From Vitis vinifera (lineage: Eukaryota; Streptophyta; Magnoliopsida; Vitales; Vitaceae): a DNA stretch of 64,000 bases. The notes under the pieces are model-generated. The model was not told the DNA's origin. It saw only the letters and a list, made by a program, of their open reading frames with translations, and ran no database searches. The first letter of the stretch is position 1; every line of letters begins with the position of its first letter. Where the stretch lies: NCBI RefSeq assembly GCF_030704535.1, contig NC_081819.1:20432001-20496000 (forward strand), read 5' to 3'. A program made the position numbers and the translations under genes. Of the stretch, positions 26,265 through 39,334 are shown piece after piece.

Positions 26265-28931
26265 TTTATGTTATTTTATTTTATTCCAAATTAGAAATAT
26301 TGAGCAAAGATCTTCTACTTATATTTAATTCATGATTCCCATGTTTGTAGCTTTCAATTATGTGCCTTGAGCATAAATGACACAACAAAATATCACTATC
26401 TATATACAATTTATATAAAAAATTAAGAACATTTTTTTAAATACAAAGTAAAAAATCTTATGTAAAAACTATTGATTTACCTTAAGTCCTTAATATTTAT
26501 TTTAAAGTTTTTAAAATTTGAGATAGTAGTTGCATTTTTTGTGATCCATCAAATTTGAGATTTATATTCACAAAAATAAATAAATAAATAAAGAAAATAA
26601 TGTTGACATATGATGACATTGCCACAACATTTTGTGATCCATGAATATGTGTAAGAATATAAGCCCACAAACCTCCCAAAAGAAAAAGGTTGATGGCACA
26701 TACAATGCGGTTGGGCTAAGTGGGGTTATGTATTATTGATATATAGTTAACCAATAATAACAAAGACATGATTTGAATATAATATTTTTTCACACACAGT
26801 CATGCCTCTCATGTGCAAAACATCCCTACCTCCTTCTCCCCCACCCTTTTTTTTAATTTATCTTTTTGTTATTGCTATTTTTAGCCTATTCTCCTCATCT
26901 CTACTACCAAATGCTTTTCTTCAAGCATTTTGTCCTATGACTCAATCAATTTTCAACTACAACCCCATTTCATAAATATTAGAATATTGCTACATTTTCA
27001 CAATTTTTTTTATATTTGATTTCATTGTGAAACATACAAAAGAAAATAAAATATAATAAAAATTAATAAAAATTTTATGTTTTTAAAAATTATTTAATTT
27101 TTACCCAGAAGATAAATTTTTTTTTAAAGAAGTATATATAAATAATTTATTGATTTTAAATATATTATATTTCCATTTTGATAAACATAGATAACCTTTT
27201 ATTACTTTTTTTTTTATTAAGTATTCAATATTTTCAATGTATCATATGGTATGATGTGGCATAATCTTTCGTTTGAATTACATTATGTGCTTAAAAAAAA
27301 TTTAAAATAGTAAAAAATATCTTATTAAAAAAAATTAGGAATAAATATTTGATCATTCAAATTTTCTTTAGTTATTGCATTTACCATTTTTTTTATGAAA
27401 TAATCTTTTTGAAAAATACTTTGAAATTCATTTTATTTTTTTCTTCACCTATATACATAGTTTATTTGAATTACTTTTAATTTATCTATTAAAAAACCAT
27501 TTATTTTTTATATTCCCCAAGTTATATTTATAATAAATGATTGAAAATATTTGTTGAAAATGATTAAGGAGTGGTAGGGTAAGTGCATTGTCTAAAAAGC
27601 CCTTAATTACAAAGTAGCAATACATTTCTCAAATTAGAAATATTTTCACTTTTTTTTTCTTTTCTTTTAGTTTATTTACAATTTTTTTTCCTTGTTTTTC
27701 CTCTTTTATTCTATTCTCTCTTGGGTTGTGATATCATACACCAAAACGTATCATTATCCATGAGCAATGACTTAGATAGGAAGTTTCATACATACAATTT
27801 AGAATTTTCTCTTTCTAGACAATGTTTTTATCCTATTCAAATGTTCAGATATAATTGATACAATGGTCAATGCCGTCAATGTAGAAAAGGCCATGGTCAT
27901 AAGGTCATGGTCAAAACCAGAGGAGTCACCAACCCCACTTGGCCCACAAGAGCCCACATTTGACCCCAACACCCACTAGTCATTTTCTTTACCCACCTTG
28001 TCCTTTTTAATTCTCTTTTGTTTACCCCAATATAGTAAGAATAATTAAAAAAAAATACCAAAACCAATGGGAATTTACATAAATCACCAAAAAGAAACCT
28101 ATCATGATTCTAGCTTTCCTTTACCTAACCCTAATGTTCAATCCATTTGCCTTGGCATTTGGCATTAAGTATCATATCATGACCACACTCCATTATCTTC
28201 AATTATTTTTAAGGTATATATATATTTTAAGTAGAAAAAAAAATCCATTTTGTGATTGAATAATGTTAAAGAATAAAATAATCATTAATACTTAATTTGA
28301 AAAAATCTTTTCAAATCATTATTTTATAAGAAATATATGGAAAATGGCCCATGACAACAATCACCCAAAACTTGTTCAATTCTATTTTTTCTTCTTATGA
28401 GTTGAATAATTCAAATATTTCTAATACTCTAATAGAATTCTACATTTACTTTGTATTTATTTTGATTTTTTTCTTTCTTTTTCTAAACTTTTTTTTTTTT
28501 TGTGGGACAAATAATTTGTACGTTTAATTCTTTCAAATTAGAAATAATTAGCTATTATCTCAAGGTTTGGTGAAAATTTATACATATATATAGGGACATT
28601 ATAGTAATTTTATATCATTGCAATTGTCCTGACATCTAATAATAGAAATGCTTTTGACTATAAGAGTGTGCATAACAATGTTTTTAATTAAATCATTTTT
28701 AATACAAGTATTTTAAAAAAATATATTTTTAAGAGAATTATATGTCAAATATTTTTTTAGAAAATAGTATAAGAGATTTTTAATATTTGGTAAATTTTGT
28801 CAAATATTTTTTTTTGAAAATACTTTTTAAGTTGAGTCACTATTAGACAGACTTGAAATACATTAAAATATTCATAATAAATAAATAAAATTATACTACA
28901 AGATTATGACACTAATCACATGTATCGTTAT

Positions 28932-28952
28932 CATATATATATATATATATAT
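28932..28952. repeat. (AT)n microsatellite
   Basis: Ten AT units in the intergenic DNA upstream of the WD40 gene. Confidence 0.85.
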
Positions 28953-29159
28953 TGCATTTGAATATAATATTAATGACAACTTTAAATGTTTTTCCAAACT
29001 AATTGTGAAGTAGCATTTCTTTTAGTGGTAAAAGCAAATTCAAGTCATTTCTTTATGAGGAATATTTTAAAAAAGAAATAAAAAACAAAAAGGGAAGAAG
29101 AAAGTGAAAATCTGTAGGGGGGTGAAATAGTAATTAATGAAAGGGAGAGAGAGGCAGCA

Positions 29160-29452
29160 ACAGTACAGTGGTCACACGAACTCACCTCTCCCCTCCTCTC
29201 CTCTCGAAATCTCGTTTCTCGGTCCATTCTTCGCTCCTCTCGAGATATCTCTCTCACCCCCCCCCCCCCCCTCTCTCTCCTTCTTCCTTGCTTTTTTAAT
29301 AATGATTTTGTTTTCTCTCTCATTCCTCTGATGAGAGAAAGAGAGAGAAACAAAAGCCCACTTGCAGAGCTGGAAATATCGATGCAAATTTCAATTTGCA
29401 TTTCAATTCTTAGTATCTTTGGGGTTAGACGGACTTTTCATCAGAGCCCCAG
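29160..29452 (+). promoter_or_regulatory. Pyrimidine-rich core promoter and probable 5' UTR exon of the WD40 gene
   Basis: CT-rich sequence with a run of 15 C (29257-29271) typical of plant 5' leaders. A probable non-coding exon ends at 29452 (AG before GTGTGC). The matching acceptor is TTTTTCTCCTAG at 29910-29921, three bases before the start codon. This implies an intron of about 470 bases in the leader. Inferred from sequence only. Confidence 0.45.
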
Positions 29453-29924
29453 GTGTGCCAACTCTTGCCACAAAATGGTTTTTTTTTTTTGTTTTCCTTT
29501 TTAGTTATTTATTATTGTTGTTATTTATTTCTTTATTTATCTCATTAGTGCCTCAATTTATGTTATTCTGATTGGTTGCATCATTTTTGATTTGTGCATG
29601 CTCGGACAATTGATTAAATACGTTGGTATTCCTTTGTCTCTGATCTGTGTGTAGATTGTCGTTTTGGGATTAGGGTTTGGTTCAAAATTGTTCGTTTTTA
29701 GAAATTATATATTGCCAGGTTCAATGGGTCTGAATTGGGATCTGTGTTTTTGGGTTCAAAGTTTGTGGGTTTTGATAATGGAGTGATCGTGGGTTTTTGT
29801 TATTTGTTTGTGGGTTTTTAATATTTTGTTGTTTTATGGTGTAGGGAGTTTGGGACATGACCTAGGGTTTTGGAAGATTGACATTTGTGGGGGTGTGTGA
29901 GTTCATGGGTTTTTCTCCTAGTAA

Positions 29925-32900
29925 ATGATGGGGAGTTTGAGTGAAGAAGAGGATCAATTCTTTGACACTCGGGAAGACATAACTTCGGTGTCCGATTCTG
30001 GCTCGGATTGCCAGGAGAATCTCGATTCTGAGTGGAGGAACACTGATTTTGTATCTGGCAGTTTCGGGTGTGAGGTTTGGATTAAGAACCCAGAAAGCAT
30101 TCGGGAAAGACGTACTAAGTTCCTAAAATGGATGGGATTGGGGGTAGATCATGTGGTGCGTGAAGTCCCTGAAGAATTGGTTTCTGGGGAATTGAAGGGC
30201 GAGATTGATAGAATTACAGAAAACAGTGGGGCTGTTCTAGGAATGTCGAGTTCTGATGATGGGTTTTCATCGAGTCAGTCTTCTATGTGCTGGCCTAGTG
30301 ATGCTCAAGATTTCTTGGGTGGGTCATTGGAGGAGAATTTGTTCTGTAGAATTAGGAGTTTGGATGATGGGAGGGAGTTTATTGTAGATGAACTGGGGCA
30401 GTACGGCATGCTGAGTAGACTCCGTGAAGTTGGTTCAAACCGGGTGGTTACTATTGAAGAGTTTGAGAGAACTCTTGGACTGTCCCCTCTGGTACAGAAA
30501 ATGATGCGAAAAGAAGCTGAAAAGGCTTGCAATCCTGTGGAGGCAGCAAAGCGTTGCAGGAGGGGGTGGTGGAGGAGATTAGGCGCTGTGGCCTGCATTG
30601 CGAATTGTCCAATTGAAGTTGGTAAATTTAAGCCAAATGGTCCATATCCCATTCTTGGGACCAAGTCTCAAACGGTTAAAGTTCGTCCTTACAGGAGGCG
30701 ATCCAAGGAATTATCAGCTCTTTATATGGGGCAAGATTTTGTGGCTCATGAGGGTTCAATCCTAACAATGAAGTTCAGTCCTGATGGGCAGTACCTGGGG
30801 AGTGCTGGTGAAGATAGAGTTGTACGTGTATGGCTGGTGACAGAGTCAGAGAGATCAGATGGGTTTGACGCTCCAGATGTTGATTGTTCATATGCATACT
30901 TCACAGTAAATCATCTTTCTGAATTAGTCCCCATCCATGCAGATAAAGAGAAAAAGGGTAAACTAAAAACTTTGAGGAAATCATTAGATGCAGCCTGTGT
31001 CATTTTTCCTCAGAAAGTTTTTCAGATATTGGAGAAACCACTCCATGAATTCCATGGGCACTGTGGTGAGGTCCTGGATATCTCGTGGTCTAAGAATAAG
31101 GTTTGTTGTTGCATAGCATATTGACTTATTTCTTTTATTCTACCTTAATGAATTGGGCTTCTCATTAAGATTTTATTTTGTGCAGTATCTTCTGTCGTCC
31201 TCCGTTGATAAAACTGTTCGCCTGTGGCAAGTGGGATGTAACCAATGCCTTAAAGTTTTTTCCCACAATAATTATGGTAAGCCTTTTTCTGCTACTGCAT
31301 CTCTTTGTCATGCATGTATGGTTACAGAGATATCAGTTTTCTACCCCTCCTTATTGCTTGGTCTTTCTGTGATACAGTTACATGTGTTCAGTTCAATCCT
31401 GTGGATGATAATTACTTCATAAGTGGTTCCATAGATGGAAAAGTACGCATCTGGGAAATCCCTGGTGGTCAAGTTGTTGATTGGACTGATATAACAGAAA
31501 TAGTCACAGCCGTGTGTTATCGCCCTGATGGAAAGGTTGGTGTTTTCTTGTGTTGCCTCTTTGTTGAAATGGTAAGTAGCATCAGAAATCAGAAGGGATT
31601 TTGAGTGTGCTATCTCCTATTCTTGCAGGGCGTAATAGTTGGCTCCATGACTGGCAATTGTCGCTTTTATGATGCATCGGGTATGTGGTCGGTTTCACAG
31701 AGACCTCTTACAGTAGCCAATTGCATGTTTACTGGAATCTTTGTTAGTGCAAATTGAGATGCCTTAGGGTATAAATAAATCTCTATGCTTGCCAGCATTG
31801 TTTTATTGTTGAATTGCTGGTTATTGTACAGAGCTTAAGCTATTTGATATCTTTAATTGTTTGTACTCATCAAATTTAGAAAATTTCTTAATGAGGTTTT
31901 GATAAAATTTGATATTGCTGGATTTTTGTTTCCAATGTTAAAACCAAGATAAAAATCGAATCTTAGACAAAAACTTAAAACCTTTCCTTTTACATTTTCA
32001 AAAGTGATATCCAGCTCTGTGGGCCAGATTCAGAGGATATTCTTATTTATATGCATCTATTTTCATTTTCCTTTTGGTAAATGATATGCTAAATAATGCT
32101 GGTGAATTTAACTTTGGAGCCCTCTTATTGCCATGATTAGGCATGTGTTGGTATCAAAATTGGCCTATTTGTCCTGTGGATAAGTTCATTGATTTGTTTG
32201 TTGATTTTGGTAATATAACTCTTATGAAAACCAAAAAAGAAACAAAAAATATAGGGATGAATTGCTAATGGAAATTTCACTAGTTATCGATATGTGTTCT
32301 GCGTTTTATTGCTTGCTTGCTGCAGTGTACTGATCTGTGATGAAATGCCCAAACACTCTGTTAATTCGTCACTGGAATGCCATCAAGCTTAAAAGAGTAC
32401 TTTATTGCTGGAGTTGACATGATTATATTTCAGAAGGGTGGAAAATTTGAAATACAAATGTTGAAGAACCAAATAATTCAATTCATACATGAGATGTCAG
32501 TCTATGGGATCTTCCCTTCTTTAGGCCTCCTTTTGTTTTTTTTCCTTTTAACAGGACCTTAATGTTTCATATCCATGTATCATAATCCAATCAGTTACAA
32601 CTGGTTTAGTTGTAATTTTCTGTGTGTGTATATATATACATATAACTGTTGCCCAAGTTCTATGAAACTCACTGGAGAATAAAGTTTACTTTGACAATCA
32701 TCTGCATAAAAAAGGACTAATTAATTTCTGATATATCAGTTTCAGCTTGTCTCTTTTGAGTTACAATGGTTGCTCAATATCCCAAATTGGATCTCTGTAT
32801 GAAAGATGATTTATTATATATGACAGGGGAGCATTACCTTGGAGAGTGCTAACTGCTCTCTTTTTATGGATCAGATGATCGTCTACAACTGCATGCTCTA

Positions 32901-34060
32901 ATATGCTTACAGGGTAAGAAGAAGTCCTCATTCAAGAGGATAACAGGCTTTCAGGTATTGCACCTTTCATTTGTTTCTTGTCCTTGCCCTTCATTATTGA
33001 GGATTTATTTTATATTTGAAATTCTCATAATGTTTTGCTTTCCACTCACCAGTTTTCTCCAAGCGACCCAAGCAAATTAATGGTCACATCTGCAGATTCA
33101 CAAGTTAGAATCCTAGATGGGGTTGATGTGATCTGCAAATACCGAGGTGGGTGATTGTTCCCTTGATTTGATAAGTTCTATGTTGGTTGCGTACATAAAG
33201 GCCACAACAACCGTAAATATTTTCTTTCTTGAACATTCCATATCTTGCAATTCCTTGACTGTCCTTGTTAACATGTACAATTACTGGAATATCAAATCCA
33301 GAATTTTGGAATCTGCGGTTCTTATTTTGAAAACAGAGAAAATCTATCAGGCCATTAATTTGTGGTGCATTATTTTCTTATGTTCTGTCTTAAAATCTGA
33401 ATTGTTTAACATTGTTCTTTATTTCTGATATTTCTGCCTCTGTATTTAGGCCTCCGTAATGCAGGAAGTCAGATATCTGCATCATTCACCTCAGATGGAA
33501 TGCACATAGTTTCAGCAAGTGAGGATTCTAATGTCTATGTGTGGAACTGCATCAGCCAGGATGTACCAGTGCATTCTCAAGCAAAGAACAATTGGTCTTG
33601 TGAGCGCTTCTTCTCAAACAATGCTTCAGTTGCCATACCTTGGTGTGGGGCAACATGTGGAAACTCTATTTTCTCAAATATATCTGGAGCATTTCCATCT
33701 CCTAAGCTTTCTGTAAACCTGCCTAGGTCTGACCCAGAAAATAAACCACATCAATGCCACTTGGGTGAGAGCTCAAGTACCATATTGCCATTTTCTTCCC
33801 CTGATCATTTCTCTGTGGGCCATGGATTTTTCTCAGAGTCTTTGCCCAAGGGATCTGCAACCTGGCCAGAGGAGAAGCTTCTCACTCCCAGCTCACTGGT
33901 TGTATCATCTGCAATGTGCAAATCTCAATACAAGTTTCTGAAAACATCTTGCCAGAGCATGTTTGGTTCTCCTCATGCATGGGGATTAGTGATTGTAACA
34001 GCTGGCTGGGATGGGAGGATTAGGTCATTCCAGAATTATGGACTACCAATTCGTAAGTAA
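29925..34060 (+). CDS. WD40-repeat protein, WDR44-like, 7 coding exons, 753 aa
   Basis: A cytoplasmic or membrane-associated WD40 scaffold of the plant WDR44-like family; molecular partners are unknown. Exons: 29925-31100, 31186-31276, 31378-31535, 31629-31680, 32875-32954, 33053-33146 and 33450-34060. All joins keep frame. The N-terminal 250 residues are acidic and Ser-rich. The repeats begin near residue 268 ([20 protein letters not shown], then DRVVRVW). They continue with [12 protein letters not shown] near 372, [22 protein letters not shown], the GKKKSS/KRITGFQ segment in exon 5, and [10 protein letters not shown] final half-repeat is [12 protein letters not shown]. Either of two Met codons (29925 or 29928) could start. 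The end is less certain: CGTAAGTAA at 34052-34060 is both the stop context and a perfect GTAAGT donor. With the acceptor at 34157-34158 the tail would change and end at 34196. It is not TTG1-like. Confidence 0.92.
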
Positions 34061-35539
34061 ACCACTGAGGCAGCCTTAGCACATTTTAAAGAGATCATTC
34101 TTAATGGAATTTGTCGCTGATTTTGGCCAAATATGGGATCACATCATTCTGTGTGCAGCAATGTCAAACCAGAAATGGCGGCCAAAAATTATTTAATGTT
34201 GACTGATTTTGCAAAATGGAAGACTCGATTTCAGCAGCATTCACTGCCACAGCCGGTCATGTCCTAGTAGATTGTATGCACGTGCATCAGATAAGACGGC
34301 AAATGATAAGATGTGAGAGACATCTTGGTTCTTTGGTGGGCCAGCAAAGACGTGAAGGTGTACTGCAAGGGGATAAAACTTCAACAGGGATAGAATTGTT
34401 CCATTCATTGTGAAGTTCAGTTGCCTGTCAGCAAATGGCACTGGTTAGTTTTTGACTGGGTTTCTTATCCAGTGTAATTATACCATTCTTTAATTTATTT
34501 GCCTAGAGAAGTTAATGGCTGCAAGCCTGAAAAGAACCGGAGGGTCACATCTAGAAGGCCCACTTGCGGTTTATATATTTGTGCATAATTGAGGTCATTG
34601 GGACAGAGGGGGATTCACTTGCTAAAATGGTGTGGTGGAAGGGAAGCTAGTGTATGGTAGTTAATTCAGGAAAATTGGTGGGATCTTCACCTTTCGTGAT
34701 ATGTTGGATGGTTGAATAATTGGCTTGCTTGCCTGCCAAGTGGCGCATTACCCTCTTTTGGACTTTTATGTCGGTGCATTGCCTGTTGCCTGCACTGACA
34801 AAGTGGGATAGTGGCATTTTCAAATCGTTTAGTTGGTGTGATGGAGCTTTGCGCACCATTTTCAAGTCGGTGATTAGCCTGTGTGATAGAGCTATGCACT
34901 GGGAATTTCAGTTTATCTTGCCATCCTAACCTTTTGATCTGGGAGGAGGATCTTCACGTCTTGGGCATTGAGGATGATATAGCTTACCTCAAGCCCTCAA
35001 GCCCTCAGGCCCTTAACCCTCTGCCTGTCTTGGAGGTACTTCCTAATTTGTCTCTTTAATTGAATTTTCAAGCTTGTACTTTCATTTTTGGTTATATTTA
35101 GATGCTTTCGGTTCTCAAGATTTCTTAATGAGAAAAAAAGCATTTCTCTTAATATATATCGATGCAATTGTAATATACTCCTGGAAAGGAAAATTTTTTG
35201 TTACTACATTGGTGTAGGGACAGCCTCAACTTATACTTAGTCCCATAATATATGTACCTCTACACTTCATTGAGATTTCTGACTCTTATTATTTATTCCT
35301 GCCACACTCCTTATCTGAAATGACCACCCTTGTTTGGTTGAATTTGCCATTACTTGTTAGGTTGACATGTAAATTAAGTGGTATCATAGTTTTAACATCA
35401 CACTGAAGAGATGGATATCATCAGCCTAGGGTGTTGGGTGAAAATTCACAGCAGAGGTCCCAATGAAGGTTTCTAACCTTTGAGTCTGTCCTTTTACTAC
35501 CAGCTGCTACTATACTTTGCTCTTGAACTGGGTAGTAGC

Positions 35540-35617
35540 TCAGGGGTCACAGATGCCTCCGTCCAGGATCAGTGACTCGGTTGGTTTGCAGCGGTGACAG
35601 AGGGAACTAGGTTCCAT
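35540..35617 (-). other. Candidate 25-aa CxxC micro-ORF (unknown)
   Basis: A small frame in a GC-richer patch. It begins MEPSSLC, has a CHRC (CxxC) pair, then a single further Cys in GGIC, and stops TGA. A strong acceptor-like TTTTTGCAG lies five bases upstream of the ATG, so it could be a terminal exon. I do not recognise the peptide. It may be chance. Confidence 0.2.
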
Positions 35618-37237
35618 AGCCTGCAAAAACAGATTGGGTTTCACAGATGTGATATCCGACTCAGGCTTTGATTCATTTACATAATAGACACGTGTACTAT
35701 ATGATATCTAGGAATACGGTAGGAGAAAGAAACGCTTCCCATCCAGGAGACCCTGAAATGTTCAGGTAGTTCAAATATGATGTTTTGACTCGAGGGTGGG
35801 GTGGTCTTAGGCTTGGGCCATGTTCCTATGGGCTTAAAATTTTCATGGGCCACCGATGCTGAGGCCCCTTGATTATGGGCCGAAGGGGACTGGTTGAATT
35901 GGTGGGCCTAGTGTTGAACTGTTCATATTTTTCGAGGGTATTCAATAATTGAATCGGTATATTTATGGTAATGGCACTATTGTTGCATTATCTATGTATA
36001 GATAGACATTAGATATTACCATATTTCATTTGAACAATAAGGCATGATATCACATGTTGGGTACGATTTCAATTTCTTCATTTTCAATCTAAACAATTAA
36101 AGCTACAACAATCTTTATCAATACGCACTAAATGTGGACGTGGTACAATTAATGTCGCCACCCCATTCATTGGTGGTGGTTTTAGGGGATACTCGCATTC
36201 TTAACCCATATGATAAAAGGATAATCCTGCCATAATCGCCTTTTATACATACGCCCCTTCCTTAAAACCAAAAATGGAAAGAAGACGGTTCTCCCCAAAA
36301 AAAAACATCTGCGGATTTGGTATTTACGGTGGACACCCTTCTTACACGTGTAAGACGCGGAATAAGTTCCACGCAAATTCCATAAACCCATGGGTAAATA
36401 AATAAATAGAACGTGCTCCTGTAGTATCATTTTGCATAAATTTTATGCACGTGAATCCCATTATAAAATTAAAAAAATTTATAAATTATGCTTTAAAAGT
36501 ATAATTCCTAAATCGTGGGTTTTTCTTTTTATCAGACTTTTTGTTTTCATGAATTATAAAATGGTCATAATTATCTTTGGGACACCTTTATGGGATTCTT
36601 CAACGATACTATAATCTTATGAGATTTCCTTGTACGCAATTATTTCTTTTTTTCTTCTTTTAGTTTCCAATAATTATTGATTATATTCTTCCATCATATG
36701 CTAAGTTTCAATCTGATAAGATCTTGACACTCCTTGTCAATTTTGGTGTCGAGACTTTTCTTTATTTCTACTACTTCTCAACTCTAATTATTCTTCAATT
36801 ATGTATCCTTTTTGTCCTTTTAAATCTGCATAAACCAACTAAAATTAATGTGCTTAATATATGTGGTTGGTTGGAATTGTAGTTCAATCCACTTTTTTTT
36901 TTTATAATATATTTTATGTATTACGATAATATTCCAAGGTTTTTAAGTCATAAGATATTAATATGACATATACCTAACGTTAATCATTACCTATTTGGGT
37001 TTATTGACAAATGTTCAATTTTCCTTCACAACGCTAAATCATCACCAAAATGATAAAAGAAAATAAACCATTAATACATATCTTAATCTTCGAGCCTATT
37101 TAGCAATGATTTAAAAAATTATTTTTAGTTAAAAATTTGTTTTTGAAAAAGAAAATAAAATTAGTTGTTTGACAAAATTTAAGAAATATTTTTAAAAATC
37201 TAAAAAGTCGTTTGTAACGTAGAAAACTTATTTATAA

Positions 37238-37489
37238 GCTATATTTGGTTTGTGAAAAGCATAAAAAAAAATGGTTTTCTTATATTTAGTTTCATTGTAG
37301 AAAATATTTTTTTTTAAAATTATTCAATCTTTATATAATAAAAAAAATAAGTAAAATGATTTTGAATAAACATATAAAAATAATTTATTAAATTCAAATT
37401 TAACTTTTGTTTTCTTTTGTTTTACATTTCATTCTTTATTTTCTTTTTTTCGTATTTGTTCTCAAAATTTTCAAAACCAAACATAGTCC
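37238..37489. mobile_element. MITE-like element, family C copy 2
   Basis: About 252 bp. The left end is GCTATATTTGGTTTGTGAAA; the inverse of the right end is GGACTATGTTTGGTTTTGAA. TAA flanks both sides (37235-37237, 37490-37492). The interior shares the AAAATAATTTATT block with the element at 25906. Noncoding; TAA duplication points to PIF/Harbinger. Confidence 0.65.
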
Positions 37490-38386
37490 TAATGTCTTTT
37501 CAAGTGATTATTTTAAAAACACTTTTATTAAAAACACTTCAAACAAATATTCTTGAAATGTACAAGTGTAATTTATAAATTTGCATTAAAAACACTTTAA
37601 ACAAATATTTTTGAAACGTACAAGTGTAATTTGTACATTTGCAAAAATTCAATGAAGGAAACTTTTAAACGAAAAGGAAATCATCGTCAAAATGATAATG
37701 AAAACAACAGAAACGTATCATGGAGGGTGATGGTTGATCAATATGGTATCGGATGATCATAGTTTTACTCTCAAACGTAACCTAAATAATTGTCGGAAAC
37801 GACAATAGAAACAAAGGGGGGGGGGGGTTAGAGCCACAATGATGGGTTGGTAAATATCTCCAGCCTCAAATGAAGGAGAAGAAGAAACAGTTTGCTTTTT
37901 TCTTTGGGAAAGGACACTCGTATCGACGTTGACTAATGAGCTTTTTCCACATAATCCATGGTCGTTATTGAACTGTCACACGGAGCCAACACTGTGTATG
38001 GATGGGCAGGAAGAGAAGAAGGGTAGATGAAGAGGAGTTGTTGAGATATCATGCACAAACCAAACTTTATGCCCAAAAGGAGAGAGAAAAGAATAAAAAA
38101 AGAAGAAGGGAATTCAATATTTATTATCAATGGTTTCTAGTGTGAAAAAAAGCTTCAATAATGTGAAAGAAAAAGTCTAGAAAAACCCTCCAAGATCTTC
38201 TCATAGTTTAAAAGGGGGAGATGAGGGTGGGAGTTCTTGTGCTCAGCAGAGCATCAGCTTCATAGCTTTAGTTTTCCTTTCTGTCCCTTGATTCTCTCTC
38301 ACTTTCTCGTGTCCCAAACGCGGGAAAGAAAATAAACAAAAGTTGTACTTGTAGAGTGATAAGGGAAAGAAAGGAAAGAGAGAGAT

Positions 38387-39334
38387 ATGGGCAGAGCACC
38401 TTGTTGTTCTAAGGTTGGTTTGCATAGAGGTTCATGGACTGCCAGAGAAGACACATTGCTGACCAAGTATATTCAGGCTCATGGTGAAGGCCACTGGAGA
38501 TCTCTCCCCAAGAAAGCTGGTAATTATCTCTTCAAATCGATACATTTTAGGGAAATTTTCGAAACCAGTTTTGGCCTAATAATTCTCTTTGTGTTCTTGG
38601 GTGAAGGTCTTTTGAGATGTGGGAAGAGTTGCAGGCTGAGATGGATGAATTATCTAAGGCCGGATATCAAAAGAGGAAACATCACGCCGGACGAAGACGA
38701 CCTAATTATCAGACTGCATTCACTTTTGGGAAATCGGTGGTCTCTCATCGCAGGTAGGCTTCCAGGTCGAACCGATAATGAGATCAAGAACTACTGGAAC
38801 ACCCATCTGAGTAAGAAGCTAAGAAGTCAAGGAACAGACCCCAATACCCACAAGAAAATGACAGAGCCTCCTGAGCCCAAGAGGAGGAAGAACACAAGAA
38901 CAAGAACCAACAATGGCGGAGGCAGCAAGAGGGTCAAGATCAGCAAGGACGAAGAAAATTCCAATCACAAAGTCCATCTCCCCAAACCGGTTAGAGTCAC
39001 CTCCTTAATCTCCATGTCGAGGAACAACAGCTTTGAATCTAATACAGTCAGCGGGGGCTCGGGCTCGAGTTCAGGAGGAAATGGAGAATCGCTTCCATGG
39101 CCTAGTTTCAGAGACATCCGGGACGACAAGGTTATTGGGGTTGACGGGGTTGACTTCTTCATCGGAGATGATCAAGGTCAAGACCTGGTCGCCAGCTCCG
39201 ATCCAGAATCACAATCCCACATGCCACCAACTGACAACTCTCTGGACAAACTGTATGAAGAGTATCTGCAACTGCTTGAGCGAGAAGACACTCAAGTTCA
39301 GCTTGACTCCTTCGCCGAATCACTACTCATTTAA
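38387..39334 (+). CDS. MYBPA1: R2R3-MYB transcription factor MYBPA1 (proanthocyanidin regulator), 2 exons, 286 aa
   Basis: A nuclear activator of proanthocyanidin (condensed tannin) synthesis. Grapevine MYBPA1 is known to switch on ANR and LAR1 and general flavonoid genes. Exons 38387-38519 and 38607-39334 give 286 residues, exactly the length I recall for VvMYBPA1. The R2 repeat follows [12 protein letters not shown]3 contains the bHLH-binding signature DLxxRxxxLxxxxxxLxxxR (from DDLIIRLHS to LIAGR). The tail holds a basic KRRKN patch, HKVHLPKP, a Ser/Gly run and an acidic C-terminus. The only coding intron (87 bases, 38520-38606) sits in R2 after KKAG; the second intron common in R2R3-MYBs is absent. 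This intron is a multiple of three and has no stop, so unspliced RNA would code 315 residues with a broken R2. Identification as MYBPA1 rests on memory of the sequence plus exact length. Confidence 0.95.
   Translation: MGRAPCCSKVGLHRGSWTAREDTLLTKYIQAHGEGHWRSLPKKAGNYLFKSIHFREIFETSFGLIILFVFLGEGLLRCGKSCRLRWMNYLRPDIKRGNITPDEDDLIIRLHSLLGNRWSLIAGRLPGRTDNEIKNYWNTHLSKKLRSQGTDPNTHKKMTEPPEPKRRKNTRTRTNNGGGSKRVKISKDEENSNHKVHLPKPVRVTSLISMSRNNSFESNTVSGGSGSSSGGNGESLPWPSFRDIRDDKVIGVDGVDFFIGDDQGQDLVASSDPESQSHMPPTDNSLDKLYEEYLQLLEREDTQVQLDSFAESLLI

Larger units (their letters stand above)
16900..29090. other. 12-kb gene-poor region between Dof and WD40 genes
   Basis: The longest desert in the window. Base composition is extremely AT-rich, with many A- and T-runs. 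It contains MITE-like elements (21569-21842, 25133-25671, 25906-26264 and a decayed copy near 26990-27210), AT microsatellites (25957-25994, 28932-28952), and a GC-richer island (19740-19990). The open frames at 20569, 21075 and 22145 were inspected and give no recognisable domain. No rRNA, tRNA or retrotransposon polyprotein was recognised. Confidence 0.55.
34061..38200. other. Intergenic region between WD40 and MYBPA1
   Basis: The first kilobase is probably the WD40 3' UTR and flank. The stretch 35400-35940 is less AT-rich and holds a 25-codon minus-strand micro-ORF (35540-35617) and several GGGCC motifs (35815-35910). From 36400 on it becomes AT-rich, with a MITE (37238-37489) and a run of 12 G (37816-37827). 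No larger gene recognised. Confidence 0.5.

Noticed and set aside
29045-29401. 118-codon minus-strand frame over the CT-rich tract
   Set aside because: Arg/Glu/Gly-rich only because it is antisense to the pyrimidine-rich leader of the WD40 gene.
29925-39334. WD40 gene next to MYBPA1 as a MYB-bHLH-WD40 regulatory cluster
   Set aside because: The WD40 protein is WDR44-like with a long acidic N-terminus, not a TTG1-type protein. Nothing in the sequence ties it to flavonoid control.
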